A stretch of 31,742 nt of DNA from a virus: positions 1 to 31,742 of the IMG/VR virus record IMGVR_UViG_3300028025_001730; one strand, given 5' to 3'. Under the pieces are notes generated by a model. The model had not been told where the DNA came from. It saw only the letters and a program-made list of their open reading frames with translations, and did not search any database. Each line of letters opens with the position of its first letter. Position 1 is the first letter of the stretch. Below, piece after piece: positions 6,660-13,457 of this stretch. The position numbers were made by a program, and so were the translations under genes.

Positions 6660-7654
6660 GAATACTCGCTATCACAACTAAAACCAGCGGAGTAGGTTAT
6701 CATAGAATTATGATGCCGATTGCAAACATGCAAAAGGATTATTGCATGATGAGCGATACGATAAGCGATGAAACCTTTGAGGGCAATTATGACATTGTAA
6801 TACTTAACCGAATGTTAGCTAATATCACGCCTGATCAAATGGAGGCATGGAGAGCAAAGCATGGTTTCAAATTGGTAGTTGATAATGATGACTTTTGGCA
6901 TTTAGATCCTACGCATATACTTTATGAAAGTTACAAAGCCAATAAAGTGACCGAGCAAATAATAGACTGGATTAGGATCGCGGATCTCTGCACATGCACT
7001 CATGAACGATTAGCTGAGGAAATAGTGAAGCTGAATCCAAACGTAGAGATTTTACCAAATGCAATACCGTTTGGAGAGGAGCAATTCATATTGGATAAAA
7101 AGCCTTCCGATCTGGTGCGGTTATTTTGGTCTGGATCTGGAACGCATGGCAAAGACATTCAAATATTACGAAACCCAATGAAGCGGATAAACTTCCCGGT
7201 GCGAACTGTGATTGCTGGATATAACGATGGCGAAAAACATATTTGGGATGGCATGATCTCAGCTTTTACGAACGGATTGAAGCTTAATCCAACTATCTAT
7301 AATTACAATCAGGTTACGGAATACATGGCTGCTTATTGTGATTCAGATATTAGTCTGATTCCTTTAGTCGATTCAAAGTTTTGCGCGATGAAATCAAATC
7401 TAAAAGTTTTGGAAACCGCATCAAAAAAGAATCCAGCGATAGTAAGTAACCTACATCCGTATAAAGATTTGCCGGTATGCTATGTAAATTCTCAAAAGGA
7501 TTGGTATAAATGGATTAAACTTTTGACTTTAGATCAGGATGCAAGAATAGAATACGGGAATAATCTGTATGAATACTGCAATACTCATTTTAATCTGCAC
7601 GTAGTAAATAAGAGAAGGTTTGCTATTTATCATAAATTATATGCCGGTAATTAA
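6656..7654 (+). CDS. GT-B (GT4-like) glycosyltransferase
   Basis: A 332-aa predicted glycosyltransferase. The N-terminal half begins MRILAITTKTSGVGYHRI, with a VGYHR substrate-loop pattern, and has VVDNDDFWHLD (74-84). The C-terminal Rossmann half starts after ILPNAIPF (132-139) with LFWSGSGTHGKD (156-167), and a nucleotide-sugar-site stretch, SNLKVLETASKKNPAIVS, follows. This fits a GT-B enzyme that transfers a nucleotide-activated sugar. The acceptor may be host surface glycan, virion protein or modified DNA. It heads the cassette with a second glycosyltransferase-like gene and a methyltransferase. Confidence 0.8.
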   Translation: MRILAITTKTSGVGYHRIMMPIANMQKDYCMMSDTISDETFEGNYDIVILNRMLANITPDQMEAWRAKHGFKLVVDNDDFWHLDPTHILYESYKANKVTEQIIDWIRIADLCTCTHERLAEEIVKLNPNVEILPNAIPFGEEQFILDKKPSDLVRLFWSGSGTHGKDIQILRNPMKRINFPVRTVIAGYNDGEKHIWDGMISAFTNGLKLNPTIYNYNQVTEYMAAYCDSDISLIPLVDSKFCAMKSNLKVLETASKKNPAIVSNLHPYKDLPVCYVNSQKDWYKWIKLLTLDQDARIEYGNNLYEYCNTHFNLHVVNKRRFAIYHKLYAGN

Positions 7655-8051
7655 ATGCAGCAATGGAAAGTATCGGATTGGATCCGGTGCATGTATATTT
7701 GAAACAGAGGAAGCAGCGCAAAGAGTTTGGGCAGCTATCAGGGTATCAATGGTCGACAGTTATAACGATTATCCGGAGGCAGCGAAAGCAAATGCAAGAA
7801 GGGCGTTAAATATTAAAAAAGAAAATGATCGGGGATGCGGAACTTTGGTCGGATGGACAAGGGCGAACCAGATCGCTAAGGGCGAAAACATAAGCCGGGA
7901 AACAATAGCAAGAATGTCAAGTTTTGAGAGGCATCGTGAAAACTCAAAGGGTGATCCGAAAAATGATTGCGGTGCTTTGATGTGGTTAGCATGGGGAGGC
8001 GATGAGGGCGTTGCTTGGGCACAAAGGAAATTAGCAGAAATAGACAAATGA
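7641..8051 (+). CDS. Phage domain protein (KCSNGKYRIGSG + WGGD type)
   Basis: A 136-aa protein joining two motifs common in phage virion and head-maturation proteins. The first is a short zinc-ribbon-like beginning, VIKCSNGKYRIGSGACIF (3-20). The second is the block ARRALNIKK, GTLVGWTRANQIAKGENIS, MSSFERHR, LAWGGDEGVAWAQRK (52-130). The latter is often found as a C-terminal appendage of head proteases or MuF-like proteins; here it stands alone. I prefer the ATG at 7641 over 7620 because MPVIKCSNGK is the normal beginning. It overlaps the glycosyltransferase by 14 nt and the next gene by ATGA. Biochemical role unknown. Confidence 0.7.
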   Translation: MPVIKCSNGKYRIGSGACIFETEEAAQRVWAAIRVSMVDSYNDYPEAAKANARRALNIKKENDRGCGTLVGWTRANQIAKGENISRETIARMSSFERHRENSKGDPKNDCGALMWLAWGGDEGVAWAQRKLAEIDK

Positions 8052-8695
8052 ATAACTTTTATCATAGCGGAGCGACTGGGGATGTGATCTATGCTATGCC
8101 TACGATTAAGGCATTAGGCGGAGGCATTTTCAATGTAAATTTACCAGATGATTTATACAATACGGTAAAACCTTTATTGGAATCTCAGGACTATATCCAT
8201 GAAGTCAAAAAAGGCAGGGAGTTATCTGGTACGATTTATGACTTAGATAAATTTAGAAATAATGATCATCTGCATTTAACTCATTTAGTTCATCTTCATT
8301 TGCAGAGTTTTGGTATTGTAGATGAAAGTTGGAAGCAAGGCTGGTTAAAAGTTGAACCGATTAAATCACAAAACAGTTTTATAAATGTAACAGAACGCTA
8401 TCGGAATAATTATACTGATTGGGTTGCTGAGATTAATTTTCTAAAGGATAATTCTGATAAGGTTTATTTTGTTGGTTTTGAAAATCAATATGAGCCTTAT
8501 AAACATTTGATTGAGAGATACGAGATCAAAGACTATTTAGAGCTTGCGCAATTATTGGCAGGTGCCAAATATGTAAGTGGGAATCAATCAAGTTTTATGT
8601 CAGTAGTGCAGGGACTTGGCAGAGATTACAGAATGAGCCAAGCGGAAGGACATACAAATTGCACTCAATTTTTACCAAAGGAAACACTAATATAA
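8048..8695 (+). CDS. Heptosyltransferase-like (GT9-type) protein
   Basis: A 215-aa protein starting with the GxxGDVIYAMP pattern (8-17) seen at the beginning of GT9/heptosyltransferase-like enzymes. Near the end, LLAGAKYVSGNQSS (169-182) followed by SVVQGLG matches the nucleotide-sugar site, where such enzymes have a loop announcing a displayed 'still active' residue. It is shorter than cellular heptosyltransferases (about 320-350 aa), so it is a compact or reduced version. The start at 8048 gives a perfect ATGA overlap with the previous gene; 8015 would only add an unrelated 11-residue extension. Confidence 0.65.
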   Translation: MNNFYHSGATGDVIYAMPTIKALGGGIFNVNLPDDLYNTVKPLLESQDYIHEVKKGRELSGTIYDLDKFRNNDHLHLTHLVHLHLQSFGIVDESWKQGWLKVEPIKSQNSFINVTERYRNNYTDWVAEINFLKDNSDKVYFVGFENQYEPYKHLIERYEIKDYLELAQLLAGAKYVSGNQSSFMSVVQGLGRDYRMSQAEGHTNCTQFLPKETLI

Positions 8696-9219
8696 TGACA
8701 GATCAGGAATTTTTAGCGACGGAATTAGAGAACGGAATCGGGATGCACAATCCTATGTTTAAGGAGTTGGCACGATTAAGTGTTGAGTTGATAAAGGATT
8801 TAGAAGTTACAACGGTTTTAGATTACGGTGCAGGTACTGGGGTTTATTCAGATGCATTTCACAAGGCTGGTTACGATGTTAAGGCTTTTGAGATATTCAG
8901 AGCGCATCGGGAATACATGAGGGAGCATGTGCCTCACATTCAGATATTGAATAATCCGATTACAACGGATTTACTTTTTTTCATGGAAACGGCTGAACAC
9001 ATGACAGATAAGGAGCTTGATTCTTTATTTGCTAAAATTAAGCCTAACTATATTTTTTTCAGCTCTACATCTGAGGTAACTGATAAAGACAAAGAATGGG
9101 GTCACATTAATCTTAAATCGCAAGATGCGTGGGATTTATTCTTCATGTGTAATGGATATTCCAAAGTTAGGGATTTGACACTACCGACAAGCTGGAGCAA
9201 GTTGTATAAAATTTATTAG
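8695..9219 (+). CDS. Class I SAM-dependent methyltransferase
   Basis: A 174-aa Rossmann methyltransferase. Motif I is VLDYGAGTG (41-49), and an acidic residue ends strand 2 in VKAFEIF (Glu66). Strand 4 is DLLFFMETAEHM, followed by a helix and the IFFSSTSE strand. This layout is typical of small-molecule or glycan O-methyltransferases. There is no DNA target-recognition domain and no DPPY/NPPY motif, so DNA N-methylation is unlikely. Together with the two glycosyltransferase-like genes it suggests methylation of a transferred sugar. The ATG at 8695 shares TAATG with the preceding stop. Confidence 0.78.
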   Translation: MTDQEFLATELENGIGMHNPMFKELARLSVELIKDLEVTTVLDYGAGTGVYSDAFHKAGYDVKAFEIFRAHREYMREHVPHIQILNNPITTDLLFFMETAEHMTDKELDSLFAKIKPNYIFFSSTSEVTDKDKEWGHINLKSQDAWDLFFMCNGYSKVRDLTLPTSWSKLYKIY

Positions 9220-9220
9220 T

Positions 9221-9583
9221 ATGGCAAATTTACAAAATTTAAAGCCATGGGTAAAAGGTCAATCTGGAAACCCGAAGGGAGCGGAACGCAAGTATGTGAC
9301 TTTGTTAAAAGATCAGGGTTATCGTCTGGGTGAGATCAACGATACGATTCAGGTCATGACGGCTATGACTATCGCGGAACTGAAAGAGGTATTTGATAAT
9401 CCAAAAGCTACTATTTTAGAAAAGAGTATCGCGAACGCTTTTGTTAATGATTTAAAGAAAGGAAGCCTAAACAGCTTGGAGACCTTATTAACCAGAGTTT
9501 ACGGAAAGCCTAAAGAGCAGTTGGATATTCAGCAAGATTCAAAGATTGAGGTTGTATTTATAGAGGGTAAAACTATTTTATGA
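9221..9583 (+). CDS. terS: Terminase small subunit (DUF5681-like)
   Basis: A 120-aa protein that begins with KPWVKGQSGNPKG (8-20), the DUF5681-type motif often found in phage small terminases. A helical body and a basic stretch follow. It is immediately upstream of, and overlaps by ATGA with, the large terminase. The role is recognition of phage DNA and loading of TerL. It lacks an obvious classical helix-turn-helix, so the assignment rests on the motif and position. Confidence 0.78.
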   Translation: MANLQNLKPWVKGQSGNPKGAERKYVTLLKDQGYRLGEINDTIQVMTAMTIAELKEVFDNPKATILEKSIANAFVNDLKKGSLNSLETLLTRVYGKPKEQLDIQQDSKIEVVFIEGKTIL

Positions 9584-10731
9584 GGTTGGAACTTCCGAAG
9601 CCACATATTAACCAGGAACAGATATTAGAGTGCGAAGCTCGATTCATTGTGGTTATGTGCGGCCGGAGGTTTGGCAAGTCTGAGTTATCCCAGATTATGG
9701 GGATTAAGGAAGCAATCAAAGGCGGGCAGGTTGCATATATTACACCGACTTATAAATTAGCTAAGGTATTTTTTGAAAAACTTACTTTAGTATTACCCTT
9801 TAAAAGTAATATTTCTGATTTAAAAATCTATTGCCCGAATAACGGAAGTATTGAGTTTTATACCGGGGAGAGGCTTGATAATTTAAGAGGTCGTAAATTT
9901 CATTTAGTGATAGTGGATGAAGCGGCATTCATTCCTGATCTTGAAAGCGGATGGCAGAACAGTATTCGACCGACTTTGACAGATTATCAGGGCAAGGCGG
10001 TTTTCCTATCTACTCCCAGAGGTAAGAACTTTTTTTATTCAATGTTCATGAAGGGCGAAGAAACGGATTGGAAAAGTTTTAAATTTACCACATACGACAA
10101 TCCCTATATCAATATTAGAGAGATTGAGGATGCAAAATTGCAGCTCCCGGCAGTTGTATTTGAGCAGGAATATTTGGCGAATCCTGCCGAAAATAGTGCG
10201 AACCCATTCGGCAGTGTATTTATTAGGAGTTGCATTAAACCAATATCAGCACAACAGATAGTAAGCTATGGAATTGACTTAGCAAAGTCTGTGGATTTTA
10301 CTGTTATTATCGGACTGGATGCAAGCGGTAATGTGGCTTACTTTGATCGCTTTCAAATGGACTGGCATAACACTAAAGAGAATATAAAGAGATTGCCTCC
10401 AGCACCAATATTAGTAGATAGCACCGGAGTTGGCGATCCGATACTTGAGGACTTGATGCGCGAAGGAATAAACATTGAAGGCTTAAAGTTTACCAGTCAA
10501 TCAAAGCAGCAATTAATGGAAGGATTAGCACAAGCAATCCAGCAACGCAAAATAGGTTATCCCGAAGGCGTTATAGTGGATGAGTTAGATATTTTTGAAT
10601 ATCAATTTACTGCAAATGGAGTTAGATATTCAGCTCCATCAGGATTTCACGATGATTGCGTAGTTGCTTTAGCTTTGGCATGGCAGAATTTTAATTTTAA
10701 AAGGGGTTCTGGGAGGTACTCATTTGCTTAA
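9580..10731 (+). CDS. terL: Terminase large subunit
   Basis: A 383-aa packaging motor. The ATPase has Walker A CGRRFGKS (27-34), Walker B IVDEAAF (111-117) and the coupling motif STPRGK (144-149). The RNase H-like nuclease has Asp233 in YGIDLAK, Asp280 in ILVDSTG and the Asp pair 358-359 in FHDDCVVALA. All the expected motifs are present although the protein is shorter than many TerL proteins. It pumps DNA into the prohead through the portal and cuts genome ends. Whether it makes cos or headful ends cannot be judged here. Confidence 0.96.
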   Translation: MRLELPKPHINQEQILECEARFIVVMCGRRFGKSELSQIMGIKEAIKGGQVAYITPTYKLAKVFFEKLTLVLPFKSNISDLKIYCPNNGSIEFYTGERLDNLRGRKFHLVIVDEAAFIPDLESGWQNSIRPTLTDYQGKAVFLSTPRGKNFFYSMFMKGEETDWKSFKFTTYDNPYINIREIEDAKLQLPAVVFEQEYLANPAENSANPFGSVFIRSCIKPISAQQIVSYGIDLAKSVDFTVIIGLDASGNVAYFDRFQMDWHNTKENIKRLPPAPILVDSTGVGDPILEDLMREGINIEGLKFTSQSKQQLMEGLAQAIQQRKIGYPEGVIVDELDIFEYQFTANGVRYSAPSGFHDDCVVALALAWQNFNFKRGSGRYSFA

Positions 10732-10734
10732 ATT

Positions 10735-11409
10735 ATGAAATGGAACGAATTAACACTTTGGCAGTATCAGCAGATTATGCCAATACTACAAAATTCAGAT
10801 AAGGATTGGACAGAATTAGACAAAGAAGTCAAGCTATTGACAATTGTAACCGGATTGACCGAGCATCAAATTGATAGCTTAGGGATTCAGGATCTGCAGG
10901 AACTTAGAAAAGATTTAACCTTTCTGGATGAACCGATTGAAGGGAAGCCGGTAAATTATATTAAAACCAATGGCAGACAGTATCGGGTTAATTACGACAT
11001 AAAGAACATGCCTTTTGCCCGGTACATTGAAAGCAAAGTATTCAGCAAAGATACTGTGGGCAATCTTCATAAGATAGCTGCCTCAATGGTTATACCTCAA
11101 AAAAAGAACTGGCTGGGAAAATGGAAAGATGACAAGTATGATGCGAGTAAACATGAGGAGTATTCGGCAGATATGCAGGAAGCAAATTTTATTAGCGTAT
11201 ATCACTCGCTGGTTTTTTTTTATCAAGTTTACAGAAACTGGATCGAAGTTTCGCGGGATTATATGAGGGCGGAGATGATGAAGGCGGGGATGAGCGAGGA
11301 GCAAGCGGATTCGGCGGTTTTGCTTTTATGCGAATCTACGGATGGCATTATACCGTCAAACTTATTGCCGACCACGAAAATATTAGAAATTCGGAAGCAT
11401 TTGAAATGA
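10735..11409 (+). CDS. Tail assembly chaperone, zero-frame product (gpG-like)
   Basis: A 224-aa protein in the position and style of a siphovirus tail assembly chaperone, which coats the tape measure during tail assembly. Supporting patterns are LWQYQQIMPIL and WTELDKEVKLLTIVTGL at the start, VNYIKTNGRQYRVNYD in the middle, and GNLHKIAASMVIP before a DKYDASKHEEYSADM segment. I recognise this layout from Bacteroidota phages, though the tape measure here lies four genes later. The run of nine T at 11213-11221 gives an in-register T-TTT-TTT slippery heptamer (11214-11220). The -1 frame is then open to 11492, as expected for a G/GT chaperone pair. Confidence 0.65.
   Translation: MKWNELTLWQYQQIMPILQNSDKDWTELDKEVKLLTIVTGLTEHQIDSLGIQDLQELRKDLTFLDEPIEGKPVNYIKTNGRQYRVNYDIKNMPFARYIESKVFSKDTVGNLHKIAASMVIPQKKNWLGKWKDDKYDASKHEEYSADMQEANFISVYHSLVFFYQVYRNWIEVSRDYMRAEMMKAGMSEEQADSAVLLLCESTDGIIPSNLLPTTKILEIRKHLK
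11214..11252 (+). promoter_or_regulatory. Candidate programmed -1 frameshift site with hairpin
   Basis: In the zero frame the codons are GTT TTT TTT TAT (residues 160-163), which gives the slippery heptamer T-TTT-TTT. GAAACT (11234-11239) pairs with AGTTTC (11247-11252) around a 7-nt loop and lies 13 nt downstream, a possible stimulator. The -1 frame from here to the TAG at 11490 has no stop codon. Confidence 0.6.
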
Positions 11410-11492
11410 AAACTATTGAAGCCTTAAACGTGATGGCTTACATGAAATCAAAAAATGCGTATGATTATGAACAAAGCAAGCGGCTCAGATAG
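11328..11492 (+). CDS. Tail assembly chaperone, -1 frame extension (gpT-like)
   Basis: This frame is open from the slippery site at 11214 to the TAG at 11490. Its last 54 codons, counted from an ATG at 11328, read like real protein (MRIYGWHYTVKLIADHENIR, then AFEMKTIEALNVMAYMKSKN). In lambda-like phages the T part is made only as a G-T fusion through a -1 slip, and I infer the same here. A fusion would join residues 1-162 of the upstream frame to about 91 residues of this one. Independent starts at 11328 or at 11406 (28 aa, ATGA overlap) are alternatives. The short stretch just after the slip is Gly/Asp-rich and less convincing. Confidence 0.55.
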   Translation: MRIYGWHYTVKLIADHENIRNSEAFEMKTIEALNVMAYMKSKNAYDYEQSKRLR

Positions 11493-11503
11493 TCGCTTTT
11501 TTT
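11478..11503 (+). terminator. Rho-independent terminator after the tail chaperone
   Basis: AAGCGGCT (11478-11485) pairs with AGTCGCTT (11491-11498), with one G-T wobble, around the loop CAGAT. The hairpin ends in a run of seven T (11497-11503). The chaperone stop codon lies at the loop. It could lower transcription into the tail genes or stabilise the upstream mRNA end. Confidence 0.7.
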
Positions 11504-11539
11504 ATGAGATATTAAAATCGGGTTTGGCTATTTATAGAC

Positions 11540-12262
11540 ATGAGTGAATTTAAAGAACAAGCGAAACTATTAAGGGATGGTTTTTTAGCAAGTATTGGAG
11601 AAAAGTTTGATCTGATTGACCCAACTGAATACCCAGTTGCTGAGCAGATCCTCATGTTTTACGGAAAGCAGTTCAATGATGAAGTACAAAAGAATCTAAG
11701 CAAAAGCGGTTCCATTGCTTCCGGGAAGATCGGGGATTTGGCAGTTCCAAAGGTTAGAAAGTTTGGCAATGATTACGAAATGTTACTTGGCTATGATCAG
11801 AATAATCCTGCATCAGTTTATTACAAGTTCGTAAACAAGGGAGTGCGAGGTGTTGGAGAATTAAATGCAAGACCGAAAAGAGTTGCATCGGATTCACCTT
11901 ATGCTTACAAAACTTCTTTTCCGAATAAGAAAATGACTACCTCTATTTTGCGGTGGTATAAATTAGGGAAAGCAAAAACAACATCTGAAACACAAAAAAA
12001 GAATTTAAGTAAGACGCAAAGAAAAAATAAAAAGCTAAAACAGATAGTAAATAAAGCAGATTCATTAAAGGCTTTAGCCTATGCGACTGCTTCGGCTATT
12101 AAAAGAGATGGATTAAAAACAACATCATACTTTGATAATGCAGTTAAAACGATATTTAATAAGGATTTTTTTGCAGCGATGGCAACTGCTTTTGGTGGTG
12201 ATGTTCAGCTTCAGATTAGACAAATTGGTAATAAGATAGAAAATGGCAATAACAATAAATAG
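11540..12262 (+). CDS. Probable neck/tail morphogenesis protein (HK97 gp10-like?)
   Basis: A 240-aa protein with a basic, coiled central part (about 150-180, rich in Lys/Gln/Ser) and a C-terminal GLKTTSYFDNAV motif. The general plan (helical front, VPKVRKFGNDYEMLLGY strand region, YYKFVNKGV, then a late helical segment) recalls HK97 gp10-type head-tail connector proteins. That likeness is weak. Its place among tail genes supports a virion role. It overlaps the next gene by 20 nt. Confidence 0.5.
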   Translation: MSEFKEQAKLLRDGFLASIGEKFDLIDPTEYPVAEQILMFYGKQFNDEVQKNLSKSGSIASGKIGDLAVPKVRKFGNDYEMLLGYDQNNPASVYYKFVNKGVRGVGELNARPKRVASDSPYAYKTSFPNKKMTTSILRWYKLGKAKTTSETQKKNLSKTQRKNKKLKQIVNKADSLKALAYATASAIKRDGLKTTSYFDNAVKTIFNKDFFAAMATAFGGDVQLQIRQIGNKIENGNNNK

Positions 12263-13457
12263 TCAACCGGCTACTTTCCCAAGTATGCATGATGATCTTT
12301 GGTTTGTGGCTTCCTCAAATAATGTAGGAACGACAAATTTTAAGTTCGTTTATGATATTTACATCAACGGATCGCAAGTCAGCCGCAATAAGATATTTCC
12401 TTCACCTTCTGCCGATGGGAGCTATGGGGTTTTCAATGCTTCCCCAGTTGTAAGGTCATACGTTACGAATTATTTTGAGCCTTCCGGAACGACTGTTTTA
12501 ATGGCTTCAAATGATAAGATTAAGGTAGATTATCAGATGCGCATTGGTGAGGAGGTCAGCGGTGCAGTAATTGCAAATCTTGCTTCAGGTAATTTCTCCG
12601 CTTATAATTATTATGCTCCTTTATTTGGGGATATTTTTACCGAGAATGGGGATATTCCTTTAGTTCTATCGGACTATTACGATAATTTACTCATTGAAAA
12701 TTATACAGATGATTGGCTTTCAGATCGGGATAGTTTAGAAATACCCATTGAATACGGTGATCAGTTTTTTATTACTTTTTTAAAGATCACTTCTGGGTCA
12801 TATAAATTATGGGTTCAGCCTACGAATGAAAACGGAACGGTGGGGACTGCGGTCAGCGGAGATATTACAATGACTGGGCAATTCAACTTGTTTAATTTTC
12901 AAGCTGCAGCAATCAATTCTTTTTTAGGAAGTACAGTTATCACAGCGGATACCTTTGGGTACAATGTTTACATTACATTGGGTGCGGCAGTTACCAGAAC
13001 GCTAAAATTCAAGCAGGTTTGTAATCCTAAATACCGACAGTATAATTTGCACTTCCTGAATAGATTGGGTGGTTATGATACCATGGCTTTTAGGTTAGTC
13101 AATAAACGTAGATCAGAATTTGAACGGAGTTCATACCGGAGAAACCCTTACAAGTTATCAGGCGGTCAAATGACAAATATTGATGCTTATAACAAGTACA
13201 ATGAAACTACATTTAACTTCGCTATCCAGCATACGGATTACTACATGCTCACAAGCGACTTTCTTCTTGATCAGGATTATGCTTGGCTGGCTCAGTTGGT
13301 AGCCTCTCCGATTGTCTACATGGAAGTGCAGGGTGCGTTCTTCCCGGTCACAATCAGGAACACTAATTATCAGTACAAATACAAAGTTTCGGATGGCTTA
13401 TTCAATTTTGATTTAGAAGTTGAAATTGGCAAATATTTAAATAGTCAATTCCGATGA
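12243..13457 (+). CDS. Tail protein, possible distal tail / baseplate component
   Basis: A 404-aa, beta-rich structural protein. It starts with MAITINSQPATFPSMHDDLWFV and later has YNLHFLNRLGGYDTMAFRLVNKRRSEFERSSY, a pattern that recurs in Bacteroidota phage tail proteins upstream of the large hub protein. No enzyme motif is seen. It is coupled to the next gene by a 4-nt overlap. The likely role is to connect the tail tube to the hub, inferred from position and family resemblance. Confidence 0.55.
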   Translation: MAITINSQPATFPSMHDDLWFVASSNNVGTTNFKFVYDIYINGSQVSRNKIFPSPSADGSYGVFNASPVVRSYVTNYFEPSGTTVLMASNDKIKVDYQMRIGEEVSGAVIANLASGNFSAYNYYAPLFGDIFTENGDIPLVLSDYYDNLLIENYTDDWLSDRDSLEIPIEYGDQFFITFLKITSGSYKLWVQPTNENGTVGTAVSGDITMTGQFNLFNFQAAAINSFLGSTVITADTFGYNVYITLGAAVTRTLKFKQVCNPKYRQYNLHFLNRLGGYDTMAFRLVNKRRSEFERSSYRRNPYKLSGGQMTNIDAYNKYNETTFNFAIQHTDYYMLTSDFLLDQDYAWLAQLVASPIVYMEVQGAFFPVTIRNTNYQYKYKVSDGLFNFDLEVEIGKYLNSQFR

